This document shows, one piece after another, positions 1-6,716 of a stretch of DNA of 9,155 bases; position 1 is the stretch's first letter, and each line of letters starts with the position of its first letter. The position numbers and the translations under genes are program-made. Source of the stretch: JAUSPI01 sp964454305. Lineage in GTDB: Bacteria > Desulfobacterota > Syntrophia > Syntrophales > JADFWA01. The stretch lies in the NCBI GenBank assembly GCA_964454305.1, contig CAYVXX010000075.1, positions 1 through 9,155 on the forward strand. The letters run 5' to 3'. The notes below the pieces were generated by a model, which searched no databases, was not told the DNA's origin, and saw nothing but the letters and a program-made list of their open reading frames with translations.

Positions 1-169
1 AAGCATAAATAACTCATACACCTTGTTTGTCCTTTTGCTTGTTTTCTGTGTTGTGTCAAAGCTTGCATAACTCGTTATGCGCGCTTCAACACTCCCTGAG
101 AACAAACAACATTACGGCGCAATCTGTATAACTTATTTATTTTTGATTCCTAACGCTGTTTCCTTCTCT
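1..169. other. Left-edge region without a clear gene
   Basis: Downstream of the helicase stop I find no complete gene and no convincing hairpin plus T-run terminator. On the minus strand an ATG at 17-15 follows purine-rich AAGG-type sequence at about 25-19 and could begin a gene running off the left edge. Only five codons are visible, so this cannot be judged. A perfect palindrome at 65-80 is listed separately. Confidence 0.4.
65..80. repeat. 16-bp perfect palindrome of two attC-type core boxes
   Basis: The sequence GCATAACTCGTTATGC is its own reverse complement. It equals an RYYYAAC-type box (GCATAAC) joined to a GTTRRRY-type box (GTTATGC) through only two bases, with no L arms or loop between. 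The same boxes occur in the real attC sites of this window: GCATAAC is the R'' box of the site at 6717-6771. It lies about 90 bases past the helicase stop, roughly where that gene's own attC would be if the helicase were a cassette. It could be the scar of an attC that lost its stem, or a chance palindrome. Confidence 0.5.
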
Positions 170-1576
170 TTACTTCTGACCTGACATACTTCCTTTGCCG
201 CTTCTGTAGCGTTGGTAGGGTCTTTTTCTTTTGGGGGTTTTCTCTTCCTGCGGCGTGCTGTTTTCCTGAAGCGGGTCTTTTCCGATCCAGCGAGGGATAA
301 TCTTTTGCTTCCGGATAATTTCACGAAGCTTGGGAAGATCACGTTTGGTCACAAGTGTAAAGGCCTGGCCCCTTTTCCCCATTCGCCCGGAACGACCGGT
401 ACGATGAGTATATTGTGTTCCCTCCCATGGTAAATCCCAGTTTACGATATGGGATACATGTGTAAAATCAAGCCCCCTTCCGGCGACATCTGTGGCAATG
501 AGGTAACGCAGTTTTCCTGTTTTGAACTGCCTGAATATGGAGGAACGCTTGTTTTGACTGAGTCCGGCGTGTATATACTCAATGTCTTTGTAGTGTTTCC
601 GCATATCGCGGAATAGCGTGTCAACCCTGTGGCGGGCGTTGCAGAAGATGATTACCTGGCTGACATTTTCTTTCTCAAGATATTTTATGAGTTCCGCCTC
701 CTTGCTATTCGGGTGGAGATAGGTGAAATAGTGTTCGATGCTTGCCGGTGCAGCCCGCTTTTTGATAAGAGAGATGTATTCGGGGTTCAGCAGATAATCA
801 TGGGAAAGCTTTGTGGTGTCATCCTCCATTGTTGCGGCGAAGAGGAGCGTCTGATGCCTATTGATCATGCAGGACATGATAAACTCAATGTCCTCGAGGA
901 ACCCTTCCTTTAAGAGTTCGTCCGCTTCATCGAGAACGACGCATTTCACGTTTGACAGACTGACGACCCCGTCATACAAAAGATCAATGAGCCGTCCCGG
1001 AGTCGCGACGAGGATATGCACCTCGTGTTTTATCTTGGCGACCTGAATCTCCTTGCTGAATCCGCCGAAAACGGCAAACGATACCACACCGGCTCCCGCG
1101 CCGATTTTCTCGATCTCATCCACATACTGAAGACATAATTCACGCGTCGGGACGATTACCAGACCCTGGATGGCATTCTGTGAGATATCGATTTTTTGAA
1201 CAAGGGGAATCGCGCAGGCTGCCGTTTTCCCCGATCCCGTCTCCGCGAGGGCACAGAGATCCTGTCCTGAGGTAATGATGGAATAGGTAGCCTCCTGAAT
1301 GGGGGTCATCTCCCTGTATCCCATCTTCTCGATCGCGTCGAGGACTTGTGAGGGAAGACCAAGTTCTCGGAACTTCGTGTGTTTCTCCTCTTTCTCTACC
1401 GGACCTTTCTCTACCGGACCTTTCTCTACCGGATTTATCCTCTTTCTTCCTGCTGGTCTCTCTTCTCTTTTCTCGACTGGGTATATTTTTTTCTTCTCCG
1501 CTGTGTGCTGTTGCTCTTTCTCTCCTGAAATTAAGGTTATAAAAGATTTCAGGCCTTTTAATATATCAAACTTCAT
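170..1576 (-). CDS. DEAD-box ATP-dependent RNA helicase (RhlE/RhlB-like)
   Basis: A 468-residue ATP-dependent helicase that unwinds RNA duplexes in the cytoplasm, of the kind used in ribosome assembly, RNA decay or cold adaptation. All core motifs are present. RecA domain 1 has the Q motif (86-94, GYREMTPIQ), Walker A AETGSGKT (111-118), PTREL (143-147), TPGR (192-195), DEAD (216-219) and motif III as AAT (247-249) in place of the usual SAT. RecA domain 2 has motif V DVAGRGLD (363-370) and motif VI HRTGRSGR (391-398). The N-terminal extension of about 65 residues is charged and contains PVEKG repeats; the C-terminal tail (about 440-468) is basic and probably binds RNA. I chose the ATG at 1576-1574 because AGAAGG sits nine bases upstream; an in-frame ATG at 1585 directly abuts that ribosome site. 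A candidate promoter lies upstream. It sits beyond the last clear attC, so it may be the array's chromosomal flank or a terminal cassette. Family assignment is secure; the exact paralogue is not. Confidence 0.95.
   Translation of the reverse strand: MKFDILKGLKSFITLISGEKEQQHTAEKKKIYPVEKREERPAGRKRINPVEKGPVEKGPVEKEEKHTKFRELGLPSQVLDAIEKMGYREMTPIQEATYSIITSGQDLCALAETGSGKTAACAIPLVQKIDISQNAIQGLVIVPTRELCLQYVDEIEKIGAGAGVVSFAVFGGFSKEIQVAKIKHEVHILVATPGRLIDLLYDGVVSLSNVKCVVLDEADELLKEGFLEDIEFIMSCMINRHQTLLFAATMEDDTTKLSHDYLLNPEYISLIKKRAAPASIEHYFTYLHPNSKEAELIKYLEKENVSQVIIFCNARHRVDTLFRDMRKHYKDIEYIHAGLSQNKRSSIFRQFKTGKLRYLIATDVAGRGLDFTHVSHIVNWDLPWEGTQYTHRTGRSGRMGKRGQAFTLVTKRDLPKLREIIRKQKIIPRWIGKDPLQENSTPQEEKTPKRKRPYQRYRSGKGSMSGQK
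1391..1435 (-). repeat. Three 15-bp tandem repeats coding PVEKG
   Basis: The 15-base unit tttctctaccggacc (plus strand) occurs three times head to tail at 1391-1405, 1406-1420 and 1421-1435, the third differing at the last two bases. The unit encodes PVEKG on the minus strand, within helicase residues about 48-63. A further diverged copy (YPVEKRE) lies a little upstream in the protein. Being a multiple of three, copy-number change would preserve the frame. Confidence 0.85.
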
Positions 1577-1607
1577 GCACGTCATCCTTCTCTATTCGAT
1601 AGTTTAT

Positions 1608-1620
1608 CCCTGTATCAGGG
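1608..1620 (-). promoter_or_regulatory. Small hairpin in the helicase leader
   Basis: CCCTG-TAT-CAGGG forms a 5-bp stem with a 3-base loop, extendable by a wobble pair and an A-T pair. It lies between the candidate promoter and the ribosome site of the helicase, so it would be in the 5' untranslated RNA. Any regulatory role is speculation. Confidence 0.3.
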
Positions 1621-1632
1621 GTTACGCGGCGG

Positions 1633-1661
1633 ACTATACCACAACTTGTCTCTTTTGACGC
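1633..1661 (-). promoter_or_regulatory. Candidate promoter of the helicase gene
   Basis: On the minus strand an extended -10 element, TGGTATAGT, occupies 1641-1633 (hexamer TATAGT at 1638-1633). Seventeen bases upstream is a weak -35 (GCGTCA, 1661-1656). The extended TGn motif can compensate for a weak -35. Transcription would start near 1626, giving a leader of about 50 bases. This would let the helicase be expressed independently of the array. Confidence 0.45.
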
Positions 1662-1765
1662 ATGATTATCGTCAGGGGGAATGTATAAAAGTGATTTTTC
1701 GGTTTTTAGGGGGATTTGGAAATGGCAAATGAAACCCATACCGTGTTTATTCGTACTTATTTACC

Positions 1766-1831
1766 ACCCAACGTTTGGGATAAGCCGCTTGCGGGCGTGA
1801 TCGCAAGGCGGCCTTGATCCCTTTGTTATAT
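1766..1831 (-). repeat. attC site of the ridA cassette (66 bp)
   Basis: Minus-strand order: R'' ATATAAC (1831-1825), L'' GGGATCAAGGCCGC, an apical hairpin CTTGCG/CGCAAG, L' GCGGCTTATCCC and R' GTTGGGT (1772-1766), a perfect GTTRRRY. L'' pairs with L' after bulging out one C and one G, the unpaired extra bases that direct strand choice by the integrase. It begins 7 bases after the ridA stop. It is the leftmost convincing attC and so marks the visible end of the array. Confidence 0.9.
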
Positions 1832-1838
1832 AGTATTT

Positions 1839-2219
1839 CTATTTTGGAATGTAAGCTACACACTCGATCTCAATCAACGCACCCAATGGGAGCCCGGCAA
1901 CTTGCACAGTCGCTCTGGCAGGTTTGTGATCGCCAAATTCCGCACCATATATCTCATTCACTGATGAGAAATTTTCCAGATTGACAAGGAAAATGGTAGT
2001 CTTGGCAACATGGCTTAGATCAAGTTTTGCTGCAGCGAGGACCCTCCGTAGATTTTGCATCACCTGTCTTGTCTGGCTTTCAATATCAACCCCAATGAGC
2101 TTGCCTGTTGCAGGATCTATTCCGATCTGACCAGAGCAGAATACAAATTGACCAGCTTTGAGAGCTTGGGAATACGGCCCTATAGCAGAAGGAGCTTTAT
2201 CTGTCGAAATCTCATCCAT
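1839..2219 (-). CDS. ridA: RidA family reactive intermediate deaminase
   Basis: A 126-residue RidA/YjgF/UK114 protein. Family members are homotrimeric cytosolic enzymes that hydrolyse reactive enamines and imines released by PLP-dependent dehydratases, sparing other PLP enzymes. Visible signatures are the N-terminal APSAIGPYSQA (9-19), the FCSGQIGIDP strand-turn (27-36), the substrate-carboxylate Arg in PARAT (Arg102) and the acidic residue in IEIEC (Glu119), matching Arg105 and Glu120 of the E. coli protein. Length is typical of the family. An ATG at 2237 would add six residues, but the internal ATG at 2219-2217 has GGAGGTG nine bases upstream and gives the usual RidA N-terminus. The gene fills a 474-bp cassette whose attC follows at once. 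Hydrolase activity is inferred from the conserved Arg; whole RidA subfamilies differ in substrate. Confidence 0.95.
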   Translation of the reverse strand: MDEISTDKAPSAIGPYSQALKAGQFVFCSGQIGIDPATGKLIGVDIESQTRQVMQNLRRVLAAAKLDLSHVAKTTIFLVNLENFSSVNEIYGAEFGDHKPARATVQVAGLPLGALIEIECVAYIPK

Positions 2220-2239
2220 GGTTTCCAACACCTCCATTC

Positions 2240-2298
2240 ATACAACGTGCTAATCAGCCGCGCGGCTTTTTGCGTCGGCTGAATTAGGCTTGTTATAT
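2240..2298 (-). repeat. attC site of the Fe-S membrane protein cassette (59 bp)
   Basis: Minus strand: R'' ATATAAC (2298-2292), L'' GCCTAATTCAGCCG, a spacer GACGCAAAAAGCCGCG, L' CGGCTGATTAGC and R' GTTGTAT (2246-2240). L'' matches L' after leaving a C and a T unpaired. The TAA stop of the upstream gene (2295-2293) lies inside R''. It closely resembles the site at 5233-5291. Confidence 0.9.
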
Positions 2299-3480
2299 GT
2301 TTTTGTCCTTCCTTCTTTTATCAAAATGACCTGAAGGAGGTAATGTTCTTTTTCTTGAAGAAAAATTTATTGAATCGGTCGGGCATATATCCCTGCATGT
2401 GTAGCAAGCAAAACAATCTGGTATTGTTTTTTTGTTGCCTTTCAAAATAGCACTCATTACCGTAGACGGGCAAACCGTCGCACATTTATCACAAGCAATA
2501 CAAGTTTCATAGTTCACGTTTATCTTGACAAGACTTACTTTTTCCACAAGCCATCCTACTAATCCGAAGGGACAGAAAAAATGGCACCAAGGTCGATAAA
2601 TAAATAGGCTGGCAAACAAGAGCACGCCAACAAAAAGCCCTCCAAGAAGGCCCATGTGCATTGGCTTATAGATCTTGAAAGGGTCAATTGGATCGATGAT
2701 ATCGATACCCCACAAAAAAGAGATAAACGTAAACACGCCAAAAAATACGAACCGGATGGTATTCGTCAGGACAAAAGGCGGCTTGATCTGTTTGCCAATA
2801 ACTGCCTTCAGTTTTTCGGTTTGATTGATTCGGAAAATCAGGTCTTGCAGAGTACCGGCCTGACAGCCCCACGCGCAAATGTATTTGTTTGCAAAAAACA
2901 CGAATGCCAAAAAAATAGAAAGGGCAATCATTCGAGGGGGAAAGATGGTATGTGCAGTGCCATAAAGGTGAATTGCGTCCTTCACGGTACCCATTGGGCT
3001 GGGGTCTGATCCCATTACCACCCCAAAGATCATAACAGACGTAAAAAGCAACCAATTCTTGATATTAGAAGTCATTTTCTGTCTTTTGGAGAGAATGAAA
3101 ACCATTGATAAAAAGATAAACCATAGAAGAAACTTGATCGGGATCTTAACCCAGTTCTTGCTGGCATGTTCTGCGTCCAATGCCAGTTTTTTTGTAACCA
3201 AGGAGGTTATTTGATCGTGTGTGCCGTATACATCAAGTTGTTTTTCCAGATCAGTTTTTACTTTAAGGTCAAATAACTCTTTCAAGACTGCTTCCGACAA
3301 TTGATTGGCTTGACCGAATTGAATAACAGTCATTTCTTTATCGATTATTAATTTTGCAGGTGCTTGCAACTGCTCAGACTTTCCTCCCCAGATTTGCGTA
3401 GAGATTATTGATAGCCCAATAACGAGAACAATAATTGAAATAAAATATAGTGCTGTTCTTAATCGCGAATGTTTTTCCAT
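2293..3480 (-). CDS. NapH/YccM-like polytopic membrane 4Fe-4S protein
   Basis: A 395-residue inner-membrane electron-transfer protein of the NapH/NosR C-terminal/YccM type. Such proteins pass electrons from quinol or cytoplasmic donors to periplasmic or maturation partners. There is one N-terminal membrane segment (about 11-30), then an unusual hydrophilic insert (about 35-110), then about five more segments (roughly 112-130, 143-157, 184-201, 243-260, 277-295). Cysteine pairs C202/C206 (CAWGC) and C299/C303 (CHFFCP) flank the membrane segments. Two ferredoxin motifs follow: CIACDKCATVCP (Cys 327, 330, 333, 337) and CFACYTCRDICP (Cys 356, 359, 362, 366), expected to bind two 4Fe-4S clusters. 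No FMN-binding NosR domain is visible. The ATG at 3480 has AAAGG nine bases upstream; the stop lies within the attC R'' box. At 1.27 kb the cassette is large, and the redox partner is unknown. Confidence 0.9.
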   Translation of the reverse strand: MEKHSRLRTALYFISIIVLVIGLSIISTQIWGGKSEQLQAPAKLIIDKEMTVIQFGQANQLSEAVLKELFDLKVKTDLEKQLDVYGTHDQITSLVTKKLALDAEHASKNWVKIPIKFLLWFIFLSMVFILSKRQKMTSNIKNWLLFTSVMIFGVVMGSDPSPMGTVKDAIHLYGTAHTIFPPRMIALSIFLAFVFFANKYICAWGCQAGTLQDLIFRINQTEKLKAVIGKQIKPPFVLTNTIRFVFFGVFTFISFLWGIDIIDPIDPFKIYKPMHMGLLGGLFVGVLLFASLFIYRPWCHFFCPFGLVGWLVEKVSLVKINVNYETCIACDKCATVCPSTVMSAILKGNKKTIPDCFACYTCRDICPTDSINFSSRKRTLPPSGHFDKRRKDKNI

Positions 3481-3512
3481 TTTTTCATACCTTTGGTTTC
3501 ATGGATTCCGAG

Positions 3513-3541
3513 TATATAACGACCGAGTTCACCAGCGGCAA
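3513..3541 (-). promoter_or_regulatory. Possible promoter inside an attC site
   Basis: Minus-strand TTGCCG (3541-3536) and TATATA (3518-3513) are separated by 17 bases, giving a moderate sigma70-like match that would start transcription about 25 bases upstream of the Fe-S protein start codon. The -10 overlaps the R' box of the attC at 3514-3583. The match is only partial, and AT-rich core boxes could produce it by chance. Confidence 0.25.
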
Positions 3542-3583
3542 AACGCGCAGCGGTTTGCCGTCAGGTGTAGCGAATGGTTGGGC
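3514..3583 (-). repeat. attC site of the LCM-type methyltransferase cassette (70 bp)
   Basis: Minus strand: R'' GCCCAAC (3583-3577), a perfect RYYYAAC, then an imperfect inverted repeat built on CACC/GGTG and CGGCAAA/TTTGCCG with a GC-rich loop, then R' GTTATAT (3520-3514). Arm pairing is weaker than in the neighbouring sites but the box order and spacing fit attC. It begins 6 bases past the methyltransferase stop. Confidence 0.8.
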
Positions 3584-3589
3584 ATTTCT

Positions 3590-4444
3590 TTATAGTTGTG
3601 CTTTCATCAGATGCCCGAATCTTCCAACCATAAGTTTGTCTGCTCGATCCTTGAAAAAACGTGAATTAATTTCATCAGGATTAATATCATCAACTTGTGT
3701 AAAGCCGATATTTTTCAAATCATTTATCAGTGAGTTTGGATCATAAAAAGCATGCCATGGTTCTCCGAAACTTCTGACTTTTTTAGATAGCAAACGAAAA
3801 ATCAATCTGCGCATAAAACTCTGAGAAGAAGGGGGAACCACATAATCGAAGACAATTTCACTTCCCGAAGGGCTATGTGAGGAGACATGTTTTAGTGTTT
3901 CCATCATAGTTTCACGGGGTAAATACATTGTTACACCAAGCCATGAAAAAAAAGAGGGCTGATTCGTTCTGAACCCGGTTTTTTGCAACTGGCCAACCAA
4001 TGACTGATCTTCAAAGTCTACTGGAACAAAAGCCAAGGTTTCAGGAACGGCTATCTGTGCCGTGTTAAGTTGTTGTTGTTTCCATTCTTGTGTCGCTGGA
4101 TAGTCAACTTCAAATACTTTCAACCCGTCAGAAGAATATGGATTACGATAAGCAAATGTATCGAGTCCGGCACCAAGAATAACGTATTGTCGGACTCCAC
4201 GCTTGATTGCTAAAGAAAGTTCATCCTCAACAAATCTGCTGCGTGCGACTACAATAGCTCGAAGATAGTTATGTAATCTTGTTTTAAATTTTCGTTTTTC
4301 TATACGAATTTCGGAATTACCTTTAGCCCCTATAATTTTTAACGCTATTGGATCTTCAAATACCTTTGGGTTGTCAAAAATTTGATGTGCTGCCCGCATT
4401 ATTGCAATCTTATACGCAGTTAAGCTGGGGGTGTTTTGTTTCAC
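3590..4444 (-). CDS. SAM-dependent methyltransferase, TIGR00027/LCM family
   Basis: A 284-residue class I methyltransferase related to leucine carboxyl methyltransferases (PF04072, TIGR00027). Bacterial members probably O-methylate carboxyl groups, but their substrates are mostly unknown. Family signatures are the N-terminal RAAHQIFDNPKVFEDPIA (17-34), ARSRFVEDEL (67-76), the SAM-binding loop QYVILGAGLDTFAYR (86-100), the acidic VFEVDYP (110-116) that should contact the SAM ribose, PVDFE (141-145) and SWLGVTMYL (167-175). Length is typical and no membrane segment is visible. The start is GTG at 4444-4442, supported by GGAGAAG about three bases upstream; no ATG is better placed. It is alone in a 955-bp cassette, so the neighbours say nothing about its substrate. 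Confidence 0.93.
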   Translation of the reverse strand: MKQNTPSLTAYKIAIMRAAHQIFDNPKVFEDPIALKIIGAKGNSEIRIEKRKFKTRLHNYLRAIVVARSRFVEDELSLAIKRGVRQYVILGAGLDTFAYRNPYSSDGLKVFEVDYPATQEWKQQQLNTAQIAVPETLAFVPVDFEDQSLVGQLQKTGFRTNQPSFFSWLGVTMYLPRETMMETLKHVSSHSPSGSEIVFDYVVPPSSQSFMRRLIFRLLSKKVRSFGEPWHAFYDPNSLINDLKNIGFTQVDDINPDEINSRFFKDRADKLMVGRFGHLMKAQL

Positions 4445-4468
4445 AGTCTTCTCCAGGTGATTGTGTTT

Positions 4469-4540
4469 GCCGAACGCCCCGGATAACCGGCAGGGAAAAG
4501 CTTCACCTTTTTCCTGCCCGGGTTCATCCGGTTGTTATAT
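4469..4540 (-). repeat. attC site of the small methyltransferase cassette (72 bp)
   Basis: Minus strand: R'' ATATAAC (4540-4534), L'' CCGGATGAACCCGGGCAGG, an apical GGAAAA/TTTTCC hairpin, L' CCTGCCGGTTATCCGG and R' GTTCGGC (4475-4469, one mismatch to GTTRRRY). The 16 bases of L' pair fully with L'' if three extra bases (G, C, G) are left unpaired. This is one of the best-formed stems in the window. It starts about 42 bases after the gene's stop. Confidence 0.92.
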
Positions 4541-4582
4541 GGCCTTATTTATTGGGGAGGCCAGGAACGTTTTATTGATGTA

Positions 4583-5215
4583 TCATCCCTTTTTGGCGAG
4601 AGCCGTAATCCAATTTTTTTCAGGAATGTCAAAAATCGCAACGTCAAAATATCCGGCTTCAGTTAGGAATTCACGGTATTCCTCTGGAGTATGAAGCATC
4701 ATATCGCCCCATTTGGCCCATTTTAAATTTCGTTCCTCGAATTTCTCATGCTTATATACCTCATTGGCTATCAATAAGGTACCGCCTGGTTTCAGAACGC
4801 GATTTATTTCTTTTAGGTCATCAATTAAATTCGGCCAGAAATAGTAGGCCTCAAAAGCCGTGACGAGATTGAACATGCCATCGGGGAATGGCAGTGAAGA
4901 AACAGAACCATGCATTATTTCAACATGCCCGTTGCCAACAAACTTTTTATTGATTTTCCGGGCTAATTGTACCATTTCTTCGGAATAATCAATTCCGCAG
5001 ACTTTCCCGCTTGATGAAATATGAGCCAGCTCCTGGACGGCTTTTCCGCCGCCACAGCCCACATCGAGTATAAATGCATCAAGATTGATAGAAATATGGC
5101 TCAGGCCCCAGCGCCTCAGATTGCCATGCCCTGTATTCATGCCCATTCCAACAAATCTGCCGAACAAACCTGTAGGTTTGCGGCATTGTCTAACCATTTT
5201 TTCCATAAATCCCAT
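4583..5215 (-). CDS. Class I SAM-dependent methyltransferase (UbiE-like fold)
   Basis: A 210-residue single-domain Rossmann-fold methyltransferase, cytosolic, substrate unknown. Motif I is ILDVGCGGGKAV (49-60), the SAM loop. The acidic motif II region is VCGIDYSEEM (72-81). A motif near PFPDGMFNLVTAFEAYYFWP (109-128) and the late LKPGGTLLI (141-149) complete the Methyltransf_11/UbiE pattern. The C-terminal HTPEEYREFLTEAGYFDV (175-192) is the usual substrate-side helix and strand. Length is close to the minimal size for such enzymes. ATG 5215 follows AAGGA by seven bases. It forms a 764-bp cassette next to the LCM-type methyltransferase, but the two are unrelated in family. The motif pattern resembles enzymes acting on small molecules rather than nucleic acids, though this cannot be fixed from sequence. 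Confidence 0.92.
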   Translation of the reverse strand: MGFMEKMVRQCRKPTGLFGRFVGMGMNTGHGNLRRWGLSHISINLDAFILDVGCGGGKAVQELAHISSSGKVCGIDYSEEMVQLARKINKKFVGNGHVEIMHGSVSSLPFPDGMFNLVTAFEAYYFWPNLIDDLKEINRVLKPGGTLLIANEVYKHEKFEERNLKWAKWGDMMLHTPEEYREFLTEAGYFDVAIFDIPEKNWITALAKKG

Positions 5216-5232
5216 AAACCCATCCTTAATCC

Positions 5233-5291
5233 ATATAACGATTTAATAAGCGGCGCGGTATTTTTGCGTCCGCTTAATTTTTTTGTTATGT
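5233..5291 (-). repeat. attC site of the tandem flavodoxin cassette (59 bp)
   Basis: Minus strand: R'' ACATAAC (5291-5285), L'' AAATTAAGCGG, spacer GACGCAAAAATACCGCG, L' CCGCTTATTAAATCG and R' GTTATAT (5239-5233). Pairing of L'' and L' leaves one T unpaired. Same length as the site at 2240-2298, with matching loop bases (GACGCAAAAA then CCGCGC). Confidence 0.9.
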
Positions 5292-5307
5292 GATTCACTA
5301 TCAATCA

Positions 5308-6690
5308 CTAATATTTTTTGATAAGTCTTTGCATCCTTTTAACTGGCATATCTCTTAAATTATTGTAAAATTTATTTCTGAATTTGGGAATCTTCGTTAA
5401 CAACATCATCACAGCAGTGGCAATTCGAACACCATAGTCTTTCTGGGGAAAGTCATACTTTCCATGCTCTTTAAAATACCTGTGATCTGCCTGCCATACC
5501 ATGCGAAACCGACCCCAAATATCATCACGGAATATTTTATGACCGCCGACTCCAAGAAAATTTTTTGGTTTGATATAATTTTGTTCGGAAAAACGTACCA
5601 ACCGTTCTGTAAAATTCTGTAACAGGTTATCTATTTCAAGGGAATCTTCACTTTCGTCAGTTATAATATCAACATGATTTGAATCTTGCCTGGCAAATGA
5701 AGACGCTTCAAGATACTGAATGAGATTAGGTGTTTGACTCAAGGGACCGGAAATGATGTACCCAATTTGCTTCCCAACCAGGGATGGTGTGTGATTCCAA
5801 AAAAATGCACGATCATAAAAGGTTTTCCATTTTGAAGACAAAAATCGTCCTTTGACAGATCCGGCGAATACTATAATATCCGATGTTCGGACATGATTAT
5901 TATAAAAGTCGGTAAATCCGTCCTTATACTGGCACTTGTAATCGTAACCACACCGCACACATCCTAAGCATCCACCTTTTATATTAATATTATCAAGCTG
6001 AACTACTTCCACATTATTCTCAGAATTAAATGCTTCCAGAAATCTATTGACCATTTTCATTAGATTTGAGTTATTGTCTGATGAATCCGTTAAGACAATG
6101 ATTTTTTTACCGTCGGGATGAATTTTATTTTTCGCAGGTGATGGTTGATAGTTAAACGTACTGTATGTCAGAGGCTTAAACAATTTTGATGTTGCATGTT
6201 TATTCCGAATCGCATTGAAAAAACTTTCAGCAAAAATAATCATATTATTTCTTTCATCTTTTTTTCTTAAGTCAACAAGATCAAGAGAAAGCCCGTCAGT
6301 GTATTTCATCTCGAGATCTTCAGTAACAGATCTAATATAGTTATGAGCAATATGATCAAAATAGTGAATCGAGGTTGATAACGCTGCGGTATATTTGTTT
6401 TTGAAAGCATCCTTTGCTGATCTTTCTGAAATCAATTCTATAAATCGCATATACTGAGCGGATACAACCAGCACCCATAAACCAAAAGCCCATAAGACGC
6501 CATCTGAGTCGTTAATTTCATTGATTATTGTCTCAAAATAATCAGTATCTTTCTCCAGCTTTTTAATGTTTTTTGCAATATGAATAACTCTAAACTCATG
6601 CTGTGGAAATTTTTTTTGGATAAAATTTACATATTGCAGAGTGACGCTCGACTCACCTTTTGGGCTTCCATTTAGCACAGTAATCTTCAT
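5308..6690 (-). CDS. Protein with two flavodoxin-like (NADPH-dependent FMN reductase) domains
   Basis: A 460-residue cytosolic protein that looks like two flavodoxin/FMN-reductase folds in a row; the likely chemistry is FMN-dependent reduction with NAD(P)H. Domain 1 starts MKITVLNGSPKGESS (1-15), with the phosphate-binding loop GSPxxxS. Domain 2 (about 195-330) starts KIIVLTDSSDNNSN and carries GGCLGCVRCGYDYKC (Cys 241, 244, 247, 253), resembling the CxGCxxC region of NADPH-dependent FMN reductases of anaerobes. Domain 1 lacks that cysteine motif. The C-terminal 110 residues (about 350-460) are basic and aromatic and match no family I recognise. ATG 6690 follows AAAGGA by eight bases. The gene is more AT-rich than its neighbours, which suggests a separate origin. 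Substrate is unknown; whether both domains bind FMN is open. Confidence 0.82.
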   Translation of the reverse strand: MKITVLNGSPKGESSVTLQYVNFIQKKFPQHEFRVIHIAKNIKKLEKDTDYFETIINEINDSDGVLWAFGLWVLVVSAQYMRFIELISERSAKDAFKNKYTAALSTSIHYFDHIAHNYIRSVTEDLEMKYTDGLSLDLVDLRKKDERNNMIIFAESFFNAIRNKHATSKLFKPLTYSTFNYQPSPAKNKIHPDGKKIIVLTDSSDNNSNLMKMVNRFLEAFNSENNVEVVQLDNINIKGGCLGCVRCGYDYKCQYKDGFTDFYNNHVRTSDIIVFAGSVKGRFLSSKWKTFYDRAFFWNHTPSLVGKQIGYIISGPLSQTPNLIQYLEASSFARQDSNHVDIITDESEDSLEIDNLLQNFTERLVRFSEQNYIKPKNFLGVGGHKIFRDDIWGRFRMVWQADHRYFKEHGKYDFPQKDYGVRIATAVMMLLTKIPKFRNKFYNNLRDMPVKRMQRLIKKY

Positions 6691-6716
6691 TGCATATTTC
6701 CTTTAAAATCGTATTT

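Noticed and set aside
65..80. attI recombination site
   Set aside because: Gene and attC orientation put attI at the right end of the array, and no integrase gene is adjacent here.
1299..1658. Plus-strand 119-codon open frame opposite the helicase N-terminus
   Set aside because: Low-complexity Ser/Phe-rich translation (SFSTGPFSTG) that mirrors the PVEKG repeats; the helicase frame has every family motif.
2220..2237. Longer RidA starting at ATG 2237
   Set aside because: GGAGGTG within this stretch is the ribosome site for ATG 2219, which gives the usual family N-terminus.
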